A stretch of 64,000 nt of DNA from Poriferisodalis sp022821985 (GTDB lineage Bacteria; Actinomycetota; Acidimicrobiia; Acidimicrobiales; Poriferisodalaceae): contig NZ_OZ244781.1 of NCBI RefSeq assembly GCF_965219595.1, forward strand, positions 1,612,001 through 1,676,000. Reading direction: 5' to 3'. The stretch's first letter is position 1. Every line of letters begins with the position of its first letter. The notes under the pieces are model-generated. The model ran no database searches and was not told the DNA's origin. It was given only the letters and a program-made list of their open reading frames with translations. The position numbers and the translations under genes were made by a program. This document shows, one piece after another, positions 8,701 to 16,614 of the stretch.

Positions 8701-9509
8701 ACTGGAAGAAGCTGCAACAGACCCGTTCGGCCGTGAAGGTCGCGATCAGCAGCGTCCTCGACCAAGAGTTGCCTGAGGTCTACGGCCCCGAATTGTTCGA
8801 CCGCAAGGTCGGCAACATCTACGACCACATCTACGCCAGCTACTTCGACGATCGCGGAAGTGTGTACGACGCTCCCGAGACCGCAGCCGGCCCGACCACA
8901 GCCGTAGCCACGCTGCCGACCGTCGCTGAAGAAGTCAGCAGCGAGTTGGTCGAGCTTGCTGGTGCCGATCCGGAGGTACGGGCGCTGCTCATGGAGCAGT
9001 TGCTCGGCGCGCACGCCACTTGGGCACGCCCGACCAACGAATTGCTCCGCGGCGAGACGCGTGAGGTCGAGTACAAGCAGACGGCCAGGTGGAACGTTCG
9101 GGAACGGCGCAAGGACCGGGCAATGGAAGAGGTGATCGTCAAGACCGCCGCCGGAATGCTCAACGACCACGGCGGCACGCTGCTCATCGGCGTGACCGAC
9201 GACGGCGACCCCGTCGGTCTCCACGACGACTACGCCCAAGTCAAACCCCCGAACGCAGACGGCTTCGTGAACTGGCTCGACACCCTGTTCGAACACCGCC
9301 TCGGCCACGCCGGCGCCAACCGCCTCGCCATCCGCATGGACCAAGTCGACGGCCACGACATCTGCCGAATCGACATCCCCGCCAGCTCCCGCCCCATCTG
9401 GGTCAAGAACCCGAACGGCGCAGACACCCTCTACCAGCGCCGCAACAACTCCACCCGCGCCATCCCGGCAGACGAGATCGACAGCTTCCTCACAGACCGC
9501 TTCGATTAG
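5706..9509 (+). CDS. hsdR: Type I restriction endonuclease HsdR fused to a C-terminal Schlafen AlbA_2-like domain
   Basis: HsdR is the ATP-dependent translocase and nuclease subunit. GTG 5706 overlaps the hsdS stop (GTGA). The N-terminus carries the PD-(D/E)xK nuclease (RRADVVLFVNGIPLVLIELK, about residues 146-164). The helicase core follows with Walker A TQGSGKS (about 300), DEAH box ITDEAHRTQ (about 402), FTGTPL, and late motif MQTIARANRVFGD. At 1267 residues it is longer than the usual ~1000. The extra C-terminus (about 1110-1260) has EVEYKQTARW, then MLNDHGGTLLIGVTDDGDPV, the pattern of Schlafen AlbA_2 nucleic-acid-binding domains. The fusion is seen directly; its role in binding DNA or tRNA is inference. 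Confidence 0.93.
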   Translation: MSPSGLTEDELVEQPALRLLAQLGWEIVSGFDETLGPAGTLGRDSQSEPVLTHRLRDALRGLNPGLDDTVLGEAIDQLVQDRSAMDQVRANRGIYELLRDGAKVEISGDDGNRQTTTVHFVAWDRVDANDWLAVSQFWIAGDMYRRRADVVLFVNGIPLVLIELKVSHKNVHDAYEDNLRDYRDTVPHLFWFNAFVMLSNGADTRVGSTYAPWGHFAEWKRIDSEGEQGIVSLETALRGTCDRYRTLDLVENFVAYTERPGGLVKALAKNHQYLGVNNSLEALQQLQQREGRLGVFWHTQGSGKSLSMLWFTQKVLRREPGNWTFVLVTDRKELDEQLYEQFADSGVITAGQEVHAESSADLRELLGQDHRYVFTLIHKFIPAEQGQQMPVLSERDDIVVITDEAHRTQYDTLAANMRLALPNASYLGFTGTPLIVGEEETRRVFGDYVSIYNFRDSIADGATVPLYYENRTPELQLTNDDFDDELEDLLEEAELDDAQERAVARRFSQQYELITRPQRLEEVAADLVHHFVNRGFRGKAMYVAIDKATAVRMFDLVEAEWARYRAELEGQLADTPEVERPHLESLIEFMRSTDMAVVVSQAQNEVADMADAGLDIAKHRKRMVEEDLDSKFKDPDDPFRLVFVCAMWLTGFDSPSTSTVYLDKPMRNHALMQTIARANRVFGDKDNGLIVDYVGVFRNLERALAIYAAERPDTDGDDAGREVDSPIRPKDELIAELESAFAETIDFCHAHDIDLHDLESAQGFEFIALQKAAVEALLVDEETRRRYIALARRVRKTFKSLLPDPEAMAVTHRVAVIRSIASKIESSSEAPDISEVMDSVSDLLDRSVGAKEYIIRSAGGADPLIDLSQLDFDQLAFQFAANKRTVAKAIEKDLEQRLDDAVRKNPMRLDLAERFRQLIDDYNAGTHNLEEFLRRLKAINDELTDEEQRAVREDLSEAELAIFDLLTKPDPELTESEARKVKGVAKKLLKHVEDKLVLDWKKLQQTRSAVKVAISSVLDQELPEVYGPELFDRKVGNIYDHIYASYFDDRGSVYDAPETAAGPTTAVATLPTVAEEVSSELVELAGADPEVRALLMEQLLGAHATWARPTNELLRGETREVEYKQTARWNVRERRKDRAMEEVIVKTAAGMLNDHGGTLLIGVTDDGDPVGLHDDYAQVKPPNADGFVNWLDTLFEHRLGHAGANRLAIRMDQVDGHDICRIDIPASSRPIWVKNPNGADTLYQRRNNSTRAIPADEIDSFLTDRFD

Positions 9510-9543
9510 CGCTGCTCCACAGGTAGCATCAGAGTCGGTGAAG

Positions 9544-9732
9544 CCCCCAAGGGGGGTAGGCCACCGGAGACCTACCGGATCACGTTCGGGTTGATCACCC
9601 GGTGATCCGAAATAGGAGCCACACCGTCAGGTGCGACTCCTGCGTGAGTGCGATGTTTCCCTTCCGGAATCTTCGGAGGCCGCTAGGTCCGGCCCCATTT
9701 GGGGCCGGGCCTCGCCAACGAAAGCGAGAATA
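9544..9732 (+). ncRNA. Candidate structured RNA leader of the reverse transcriptase
   Basis: No convincing gene fits between hsdR and the RT start, yet the stretch is packed with inverted repeats. GGTAGG/CCTACC pairs across 9555-9576. CGGATCAC (9576-9583) pairs with GTGATCCG (9602-9609) around an inner CGGGT-TGATC-ACCCG hairpin (9587-9601). AGGAG (9614-9618) pairs with CTCCT (9637-9641). AGGTCCGGCCCC (9685-9696) pairs with GGGGCCGGGCCT (9701-9712) over an ATTT loop, 20 bases before the RT ATG. Retrons and several defence-associated RTs use an adjacent non-coding RNA as template or primer, so this is a reasonable candidate. It could instead be only a terminator plus a translational control leader. 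Boundaries are approximate. Confidence 0.4.
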
Positions 9733-11277
9733 ATGCGCATTCAAGATGAAATACTGCGAGAAGCGCAACGTCTCATTGCGCGTCACGAAACGAAGGGTCG
9801 ACTCCTCGCTGAAGAGAATGTACGGCGGGATCGACGTACGACATCGCCAATCCAGCCCCTAAAGCTTGAGCGTCCATCCCAATGGTCGATAGACGACGGC
9901 TTCAATCCCTATCTCACTCGCGCCAGAGCCTCTCGGGTCGCGCACAGCATCCGTAAGCGACTCGAAGAGCGAGAATACGAACCCAGGAATCCCATTCTCC
10001 TTCGCATACCAAAGGCAGACGGTAGCGAACGCGAGGTAAGTGTGTATCAGGTTGCTGATGGTGCCGTTTCGAAGATGTTGTTCGAAGGGTTGCTGAAAAA
10101 GAACCTTCCGATCATAAGCGCTAGGGCCTATGCCTACCGCAAAGACGTGTCTGCGCAAAATGCCATTCAATATGTCAAATCTGAATTTGCCGCTTCGAAC
10201 CGGCTGTTCATAGCAGAGTATGATTTCCAGAAGTACTTTGACATGATCCAGCATGATCATATTCACAAGGTGCTAAAGGACCATTTTCTGATGACTGAGA
10301 TCGAGCGCTCTGCAATTGAGGGCTTCTTGCGTGTGCCTGCGCATGATCAGGAGCGTTATGGAACCCAAAGTGTGGCCGCACGAGATTGCGGAATACCGCA
10401 AGGTACATCCATCTCACTCTTCCTCGCCAACGTTGCCGCTTGGCACCTAGACCGAGAGCTAGAGCGGTGCGGTGTGGGATTCGTACGCTACGCGGACGAT
10501 ACGCTCATCTGGTCTAGGGATTATGACCGACTGTGCCAAGCCGTCGACGTGTTGCATGCGCAGGCGGCATCAATAGGCGTAGATGTCAATCTAGACAAGT
10601 CACCCGGCATTAGGCTTCTTGTGCCGCCTGACGCGAAGTCAGAGATGAGCCGTACCGAGGGTGTCGATTATCTCGGATACCGTGTGGGCCTCACCAATGT
10701 CGGCATGAAGCAAACAGCTGTCGACCGAATAAAGAAACGCATCATCAGTCTCATATACTGGAACCTGCTTCATGAACCACTCAAGCAAACACAGAATCCC
10801 AAGCGCTTCGCAGGCAACGTCGATCGAGACTATGTTTCCTTGATCTGGAGTATTCGCAGGTTTCTGTACGGTGATCTCTCACAGAAAGCTGTTCGTCGAT
10901 ATCAACAGCGCGATACCCCATTGAGAAGATTCAAGGGCATTATGTCCGCTTACCCATTGATTGACGATGATGAGCGACTCATCGAACTCGACGACTGGAT
11001 TCTTGACCGACTGTTCCTTGCCGTTCGAAAACGTGGTGCTATCCTCCTAGGTCAAGGATATGGGCCGAAGTTGCCACTGCCACATGCTCAATCGCGTAGC
11101 GACCTGCGTAATTTGAAAACGACCGGAACTACATCGCGCCAAGAGATTGACCTTGCCGTGCCGAGTGTGAGAATGATCGCGAGAGTGATTCGATCTGCCG
11201 CCGCTCAGCATGGCCCGAGCGTTGTGGGTAAGCGCGATCCTTACGGTCACCTGTCGACGGTCTCGTATCCTTGGTGA
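9733..11277 (+). CDS. Stand-alone reverse transcriptase, candidate defence-associated RT
   Basis: The 514-residue protein starts at ATG 9733, just after a strong hairpin. The in-frame upstream extension would translate through that hairpin, so it is rejected. RT palm motifs are clear: IAEYDFQKYFDMI (motif A), GIPQGTSISLFLANVAAWHL (about residue 219) and FVRYADDTLIWS with the catalytic YADD (about 253), then VDYLGYRVG. A C-terminal region of about 230 residues carries no group II intron maturase or HNH motif that I recognise. No DGR-type variable repeat or protelomerase was seen. It is AT-richer than its neighbours and lies between hsdR and an IetAS-like pair, so a phage-defence role is likely but inferred. 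Its RT class (retron, unknown-group/DRT) cannot be settled by eye. Confidence 0.88.
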   Translation: MRIQDEILREAQRLIARHETKGRLLAEENVRRDRRTTSPIQPLKLERPSQWSIDDGFNPYLTRARASRVAHSIRKRLEEREYEPRNPILLRIPKADGSEREVSVYQVADGAVSKMLFEGLLKKNLPIISARAYAYRKDVSAQNAIQYVKSEFAASNRLFIAEYDFQKYFDMIQHDHIHKVLKDHFLMTEIERSAIEGFLRVPAHDQERYGTQSVAARDCGIPQGTSISLFLANVAAWHLDRELERCGVGFVRYADDTLIWSRDYDRLCQAVDVLHAQAASIGVDVNLDKSPGIRLLVPPDAKSEMSRTEGVDYLGYRVGLTNVGMKQTAVDRIKKRIISLIYWNLLHEPLKQTQNPKRFAGNVDRDYVSLIWSIRRFLYGDLSQKAVRRYQQRDTPLRRFKGIMSAYPLIDDDERLIELDDWILDRLFLAVRKRGAILLGQGYGPKLPLPHAQSRSDLRNLKTTGTTSRQEIDLAVPSVRMIARVIRSAAAQHGPSVVGKRDPYGHLSTVSYPW

Positions 11278-11341
11278 CGGAGTAGCGCGGCGTGGTTGAC
11301 GGCAGCAGCCCAGTAGGCCGTCGAACTTGAGGTAGAACAGA

Positions 11342-11569
11342 TCAGCTGTCGGCCAACATATTCAGCAACTCTTGGTGTCGCTTGAGATTTCGCCGAAGTA
11401 ACGCTTGGAACTCTGGGTCTCTGCGCCGGCGTTCGACATGTTCGGTGAGGGCAGCGCGGATCACATCGCTCACGGTCAATCCTTCGACCTCAGCGACGGT
11501 CCGGACCCGGTCGGCCAGCGTGCGGTCAATGCGCAGCGTCAAGTTCTTCGTGTCAGATTGTGTAGGCAT
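11342..11569 (-). CDS. RHH-type antitoxin-like DNA-binding protein
   Basis: This 75-residue protein starts at ATG 11569. It begins MPTQSDTKNLTLRIDRTLAD and continues VRTVAEVEGLTVSDVIRAAL, the strand-helix-helix of CopG/Arc/MetJ-type ribbon-helix-helix repressors. The charged C-terminal helix (DPEFQALLRRNLKRHQELL) would suit partner binding. No toxin-like frame lies immediately up- or downstream, so it is an orphan antitoxin or a local regulator. It is divergent from the AAA ATPase gene, and the 168-base gap could contain shared promoters. Confidence 0.65.
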   Translation of the reverse strand: MPTQSDTKNLTLRIDRTLADRVRTVAEVEGLTVSDVIRAALTEHVERRRRDPEFQALLRRNLKRHQELLNMLADS

Positions 11570-11737
11570 CTGATCGTCCCTGCGTCAGCATCGCGGTCGA
11601 ACGTAGCTGCTCGATGGTGAGGTAGCAAGGCATCTAGATACTTGCACAAGTAGCCTGAACCATTCGCCCTGCAAGCGCTTGGTCTGCTGCGACGTGGCGG
11701 ACCGGGGTACCGTCAGGGGCGCGGGGAGGCTGGCGGC

Positions 11738-12712
11738 ATGGCTACGGCGGACCAGGTCAAGGCGCTCATCAAGAGCCATGCGTCTGGCGATGACGAGCGC
11801 TTCTACGCGGTCGCGCTGCAGCTTGCTGCTACTGAAGCTCGTAGTGGCCACGCGACGTATGCACAGGATCTCAAGGCACTCATCGACGCAGGCAGGGGTC
11901 AGCCACGTGCTGCGACGCCCACGCCCGTGGCGGCACCACGCGGAGAGCTTGCATCGCTACTCACGGCTGCGTATCCCGATGAGCGACTGGCTGACTTGTC
12001 CTTGGCGGCACCATTGCGTAGTGAGCTACAGCGGGTGCTTCATGAGCAGCGCCAGCAGGACCGGTTGCGTTCGCGTGGGTTCGCGCCTGCCCGACGATTG
12101 CTGCTGGTGGGGCCTCCCGGTACCGGCAAGACGATGACGGCGCGGGCGTTGGCGGGCGAACTGTCGTTGCCGTTGTTCGCGGTGCGGCTTGACGGGCTCA
12201 TCACAAAGTTCATGGGCGAGACGGCCGCGAAACTCCGTTTGATCTTCGATGCCATGGTCGCCACGACGGGCATCTATCTCTTCGACGAAGTTGACGCGCT
12301 GGCAGGCACGCGAGCCGCCCCGAACGACGTTGGCGAGATCAAGCGGGTGCTCAATTCGTTCCTGCAATTCCTGGAGGACGACGATTCCGACAGCGTCCTG
12401 ATTGCGACGTCCAACCTGCCCGAAGCCCTTGATCGGGCACTGTTTCGCAGGTTCGACACTCGACTGGAGTACTGCCTTCCAGATGTGCGGATCGGGAACA
12501 AGGTCATCCGCAACCGCCTGGCAGCACTCGATCTCGCTGACATTGATTGGCGCAAGATCGGGGCCGCGGCAAAGGGGCTGAGCCACAGCGAGATCACCAT
12601 CGCCGCGGAAGGCGCCGCCAAGGCCATCATCTTGGCCGACCGACGCACCATGGATACCGAGACGCTTCTCGACGCGCTCCAAACCCGTCATCGCGACGAC
12701 ACTCACGAATAG
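11738..12712 (+). CDS. AAA+ ATPase of an IetAS-like pair
   Basis: The 324-residue protein starts at ATG 11738 with GGGGAGG upstream. A helical N-terminus (about 1-85) precedes a single AAA+ module with Walker A LLLVGPPGTGKTMTARAL (about 125-132), Walker B GIYLFDEVDAL (about 181-187), and a sensor/arginine-finger region (LFRRFDTRLEY). Its stop overlaps the GTG of a subtilisin-like protease by one base (TAGTG), so the two are co-translated. An AAA ATPase paired with a subtilase is the composition of the ietAS module, known for plasmid stability and anti-phage defence. Assignment rests on this pairing and domain order. It likely energises or gates the protease. Confidence 0.85.
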   Translation: MATADQVKALIKSHASGDDERFYAVALQLAATEARSGHATYAQDLKALIDAGRGQPRAATPTPVAAPRGELASLLTAAYPDERLADLSLAAPLRSELQRVLHEQRQQDRLRSRGFAPARRLLLVGPPGTGKTMTARALAGELSLPLFAVRLDGLITKFMGETAAKLRLIFDAMVATTGIYLFDEVDALAGTRAAPNDVGEIKRVLNSFLQFLEDDDSDSVLIATSNLPEALDRALFRRFDTRLEYCLPDVRIGNKVIRNRLAALDLADIDWRKIGAAAKGLSHSEITIAAEGAAKAIILADRRTMDTETLLDALQTRHRDDTHE

Positions 12713-15258
12713 TGGCGGCACCCCGCAATCGCCCCCACATCGTCGTGGCCGCGCCCGCCACAGCGGAGGACTACCAACCGACGCCGCGCGGTCCCATAGG
12801 TCAGGCGCCACCGTCACCCGGCGACCGCGCTGCCCATGGCGAGCGCCTGCGCAACCGGCTCAACGTTGCCTTCGACGACGCCCAGACTCGACGCGCAGCC
12901 GCACGCGACATCGAGGTTGAGGGAACGATCGAAGGCATATACGTCGAGTTCGAATCGTTCCCCGACATTGAGCTGGCGCTTCCCTCGCTCGAACCTCGAA
13001 ACCGACGGAATCACCCGGAGCTTCGAGCTGTGAAGAGCGTCGCGATTGAAGATCGCGTTGTTCAACGTGCGACCGTCTTCGTTCCCGACGAGCAAGTCGG
13101 TGACTTCTTGCAGAAATTTGAGCAGTACGCCACCGAAAATACAAAAAAGGGGCACCCGCGTCACCGGAAGCTCGCTGTGCCCATCGCAGATCTGCGACTA
13201 GCGACGCTTGAGACCTTCTGGACTGAGTCGACGGAGTCGTTTCCACCACCCGAAGAACGAAGGTGGTGGGAGCTATGGCTGCGCGAGAGGGAAGGCGTGG
13301 AGGAGCGAATCGTCTCATTCGCTGAACAGACAGGTGTGGTGATCGGGCCAACCCGAGTGCTCTTCGAAGACCGCCGCGTACTCCTCGCTCTAGCGACGGC
13401 GCAGCAATTGTCGTCGGCTATTGGCGTACTGGATGACCTGGCGGAGCTCCGCCGTCCGACTGTCGCGGCTCAGCCGTTGGCGGACTGGGCCGCGGCCGAC
13501 CAGCGTGAATTCGTCGATGACCTCGCGGGTCGCATCAGCCCGCTGGCTGCCGGTGCTCCTGCGGTGTGTCTGCTCGACACAGGTGTCGACGAAGGCCATC
13601 CGCTCATCACGACCGTCTTGACGCCGTCAGATGCACATACATGCCACCCGCAGTGGGGACCAGCGGATCGTCGGGGGCACGGAACTCAGATGGCAGGCGT
13701 CGCTCTCTATGGCGACCTTGGTGGGGCGCTGCTTTCGCCGCTGCCAGCGACACTCGCCGGGCAACTTGAATCGGTGAAAATTCTGCCGGACCAAGGCCTC
13801 AACGATGAGCGACTCTATGCGGCACTCACCGCCCAGGCCGTCTCGCTGCCCGAGATCGCGCAACCAGAAAGAGACCGCACCTTCGTCATGGCGGTGTCTG
13901 CAGACTCGGGCAAAGCAGCCGGCGCAGAACTCGGCCAACCCACTGGATGGTCGGCCGCACTTGACGCACTTGCAGCCGGACAGGCGATAGACGTATCCGA
14001 CGACGGCATCGTGGCAATCCTCGAAGAGGAGCATGTCAGTCAGCGGCTGTTCTGTGTATCGGCCGGGAACGTGCGCCGCCCGTACGAACTTGACCATCTC
14101 ACGCGATCTGATCTTGAGCCGATCGAAGATCCCGGTCAAGCGTGGAATGTCATCACCGTCGGCGCGTCTACGGAATTGCACGACCTGTCCTCTCAGACTG
14201 ATTTCAATGGCTGGGCTCCGCTCGCGCCGCGCGGCGAGCTGTCGCCATTCAGCCGCACCTCGGTTGGGTTCAAGCAACAGTGGCCCCACAAGCCCGAAGT
14301 GGTCTGCGAGGGCGGAAACGCGGCCGTGTCGCCCGCGAGGACGGCAGTCGACACACCGGGTGCACTGGGAGTGCTGACCACCCGTTCCACTGTGCTCGGT
14401 GGTCGCCTGCTCACGACGATGACAGGCACGAGTCCAGCGACGGCCGCAGTCGGTGGCCTAGCGACTGACTTGCGGGCGAACTATCCAGATTTCTGGCCCG
14501 AGACTCTTCGAGCTCTCATCGTGCAGTCTGCACGATGGTCGCCTCGGATGATCACCAGCACTCCGGGCCGCAGGAAGCAGGACCACGCGAATCGTGTACG
14601 CCGCTATGGCTGGGGTGTGCCTGACCGGGAACGGGCGATGCGCAGTGCCGACGACGCGGTGACCTTGATCGCTCAGGATGCGATCTGCCCGTACACCGGC
14701 GGCAAGATGCGAGAGATTCACCTCCATGACCTTCCGTGGCCCGATGCAGTGCTGGCCGACCTCGGAGACACTCAAGTCGAACTCAGAGTCGCGTTGTCGT
14801 ACTTCGTTCTTCCGAACCCTTCCCGGCGCGGATGGACCAGCCGCTTTCGATACGCCTCGCATGGCCTCAGATTCGACATTCGCCGCGCGACCGAGTCTCG
14901 AGAGGAGTTTCGCCAGCGTCTCAATCAGCTGGCCCGCGCTGAGGACGAAGAGCGAACCCCCTCTGCTGACGACACCGGTGAGTGGTTCTTGGGCCCGCAA
15001 GAACGCGTACGCGGTTCGCTGCACGTCGACTACTGGACAGGATCGGCGGCCGATCTGGCGCAGCGCGCCACGATCGCAGTCTTTCCGGTCACTGGCTGGT
15101 GGAAAGAGCTGCCAGCCCGCGACCGCAGCGATCTTGGCGCCCGCTATTCCTTGATCGTCACGATTGAGAGCCCCGAGGTCGAGGTGGACCTCTGGACGCC
15201 AGTAGCCGTCGCTGCGGGCACGGCAATCCCGATCGAGATCCCCAGCGGAACCCAATGA
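12712..15258 (+). CDS. Subtilisin-like (S8) serine protease of an IetAS-like pair
   Basis: GTG 12712 overlaps the ATPase stop and gives 848 residues beginning MAAPRNRPHIVVAAPATAED. An unrecognised N-terminal region of about 270 residues precedes the S8 catalytic domain. The Asp is in VCLLDTGVDEGHPL (about 289), the His in DRRGHGTQMAGVAL (about 323), the oxyanion Asn in SAGN, and the Ser in MTGTSPATAAVGGLA (about 573). All catalytic residues are present. There is no signal peptide, so it should act in the cytoplasm, unlike most subtilases. Together with the ATPase it fits the IetS component: a protease probably held inactive until infection or loss of an antitoxic state. That mechanism is inference. 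Confidence 0.85.
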   Translation: MAAPRNRPHIVVAAPATAEDYQPTPRGPIGQAPPSPGDRAAHGERLRNRLNVAFDDAQTRRAAARDIEVEGTIEGIYVEFESFPDIELALPSLEPRNRRNHPELRAVKSVAIEDRVVQRATVFVPDEQVGDFLQKFEQYATENTKKGHPRHRKLAVPIADLRLATLETFWTESTESFPPPEERRWWELWLREREGVEERIVSFAEQTGVVIGPTRVLFEDRRVLLALATAQQLSSAIGVLDDLAELRRPTVAAQPLADWAAADQREFVDDLAGRISPLAAGAPAVCLLDTGVDEGHPLITTVLTPSDAHTCHPQWGPADRRGHGTQMAGVALYGDLGGALLSPLPATLAGQLESVKILPDQGLNDERLYAALTAQAVSLPEIAQPERDRTFVMAVSADSGKAAGAELGQPTGWSAALDALAAGQAIDVSDDGIVAILEEEHVSQRLFCVSAGNVRRPYELDHLTRSDLEPIEDPGQAWNVITVGASTELHDLSSQTDFNGWAPLAPRGELSPFSRTSVGFKQQWPHKPEVVCEGGNAAVSPARTAVDTPGALGVLTTRSTVLGGRLLTTMTGTSPATAAVGGLATDLRANYPDFWPETLRALIVQSARWSPRMITSTPGRRKQDHANRVRRYGWGVPDRERAMRSADDAVTLIAQDAICPYTGGKMREIHLHDLPWPDAVLADLGDTQVELRVALSYFVLPNPSRRGWTSRFRYASHGLRFDIRRATESREEFRQRLNQLARAEDEERTPSADDTGEWFLGPQERVRGSLHVDYWTGSAADLAQRATIAVFPVTGWWKELPARDRSDLGARYSLIVTIESPEVEVDLWTPVAVAAGTAIPIEIPSGTQ

Positions 15259-15324
15259 TCCGATTGTTTCTTGCCGTGCTGTGTTGCGTTAGCCGGGGCT
15301 GCCGAAACGAGGCAAGCTGAGGGT

Positions 15325-16098
15325 ATGGCGGATTCGGGACGAGTGATTGATTTGTCGGTCGAGGTGATCGGCGACGTTGACACGGTGTGGCGGGCGGTGG
15401 CGACTGGGCCGGGGATCTCGGCATGGTATGTGCCTCACACCGTTGAGGAACGCGCTGGGGGAGCGGGAGTGGCTTCGTTCGGCCCTGAGCCCGAGATGCA
15501 GATCGAAGGCCGGGTCGCCGTCTGGGAGCCGCCGCGACGCATCGTGTTCGACGGGGGCGAGGGTGTCGACGGGCTGACGTTCGAGTGGATCGTCGAGCCG
15601 CACGACGACAACACCTGCACCGTGCGGCTGCACAACGCCGGTTTCGGCGACGACGACCCGCAGTACGACGCCATGGTGGACGGCTGGAAGCTGTTCATGT
15701 CCAACCTGCAGCTCCACCTCGAGCACTTCGCCGGACAGACCGCCACCTCCGCGCTCCCCATGGTGATGTGGCCGGTCACTCCCGAGCAGGGATGGGAGAT
15801 CCTCGCCGGCGGGCTCGGCATCGGCCAGATGCCCAGCGTCGGCGAGCGGCTCGACGTGGCAGCCGATGACGACACGAAGATGGGCGGCACGGTCGTCGGC
15901 ACCGGGCCACGCCGCATCAGCCTGCTGCTCGACACCCCCGCACCCGGCACCGGCTTTCTGACCTCCGAGGACGGGGGCGGGTTCACGATGGTCTCGGTGT
16001 GGCTGTATCTGTACGGCCCCGAGGGCGAGGTCGCCGCCGAGCGCGACGATGCCCGCTGGCGCGCCTGGCTGGACAGCCACGCCCCGGCGGTCGACTGA
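15325..16098 (+). CDS. SRPBCC/AHSA1-family protein
   Basis: The 257-residue protein starts at ATG 15325. It begins MADSGRVIDLSVEVIGDVDT and continues VWRAVATGPGISAWYVPHTV, the N-terminal strand-helix pattern of AHSA1/START-like ligand-binding domains. TFEWIVEPHDDNTCTVRLHN gives the later strands. A second, weaker half (VTPEQGWEILAGGLGIGQMP onwards) follows. Such proteins bind hydrophobic ligands or act as co-chaperone-like regulators; the ligand is unknown. It is the first ordinary chromosomal-looking gene after the defence island and stands alone, convergent with the SnoaL-like gene. Confidence 0.75.
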   Translation: MADSGRVIDLSVEVIGDVDTVWRAVATGPGISAWYVPHTVEERAGGAGVASFGPEPEMQIEGRVAVWEPPRRIVFDGGEGVDGLTFEWIVEPHDDNTCTVRLHNAGFGDDDPQYDAMVDGWKLFMSNLQLHLEHFAGQTATSALPMVMWPVTPEQGWEILAGGLGIGQMPSVGERLDVAADDDTKMGGTVVGTGPRRISLLLDTPAPGTGFLTSEDGGGFTMVSVWLYLYGPEGEVAAERDDARWRAWLDSHAPAVD

Positions 16099-16145
16099 CG
16101 TCTCGACTGTCTTTCCCTAGGCCTGAGAGCAGGGCCCGTGATGAC

Positions 16146-16538
16146 TCAGTCGGGGTACACCTGCGTGCGGCGGCGCTTCAGCATGCGGTCCTGCACACGC
16201 CAGCCATCGGGCGTCTTGACCACCAGGTCGTGATAGGAGGCGGTGCCGACCTTGCCGCCGCCGAGCAACGCCAGGATGCGGAACTTCAGCTCGACGCCGT
16301 CCGCCGTCTCGTTCACGTAGATGTTGGTCATGGTGTGCGTGCGCGGGTGCTCGGCTTCATCCGCCATGAAGTCCCGGATCGCGGTCAAGCCCTCCAGCCG
16401 TGGCGCGCCCAGATCGGTCAGGTCGAACACCGCATCGTCGGTGAAGATCGTCCCCAGCCGATCCCAATCGCGGTCGTCAATGATGTCGCCGTAGCGACCC
16501 GGCAGCTCGTGCAGTTCCAGACGGTCAGCAATGTCCAT
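16146..16538 (-). CDS. SnoaL-like / NTF2-fold protein
   Basis: Starting at ATG 16538, the 130-residue product begins MDIADRLELHELPGRYGDII and contains DDRDWDRLGTIFTDDAVFDL, the signature opening of SnoaL-like polyketide-cyclase and NTF2-fold proteins, followed by GLTAIRDFMADEAEHPRTH. The longer frame upstream lacks the family pattern and overlaps the intergenic space, so I chose this start. These small cone-shaped proteins are enzymes or ligand-binding partners; the substrate is unknown. It lies downstream of a luciferase-like monooxygenase on the same strand with about 75 bases between them and could be co-transcribed. Confidence 0.8.
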   Translation of the reverse strand: MDIADRLELHELPGRYGDIIDDRDWDRLGTIFTDDAVFDLTDLGAPRLEGLTAIRDFMADEAEHPRTHTMTNIYVNETADGVELKFRILALLGGGKVGTASYHDLVVKTPDGWRVQDRMLKRRRTQVYPD

Positions 16539-16614
16539 GCCGGGACCATAGGTCACTCGACGCAACCGTTCCCCGGCGAATCCGGCCTGAGGCCGAGATT
16601 GCCGCACCGGACGG

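Noticed and set aside
9628..9660. GTGCGACTCC resembling a group II intron 5' end
   Set aside because: The RT lacks maturase (X) and endonuclease features that I can recognise, no domain V-like hairpin is seen after the RT, and the distance to the RT start is too short for domains I-III.
9631..9732. In-frame N-terminal extension of the reverse transcriptase upstream of 9733
   Set aside because: It would be translated through a 12-pair hairpin, has no ribosome binding site, and does not resemble RT N-termini; the RNA structure is the better explanation.
11585..11851. 88-codon minus-strand frame next to the RHH gene as a possible toxin
   Set aside because: It overlaps the start of the AAA ATPase gene, lies upstream rather than in a coupled position, and matches no toxin pattern I know.
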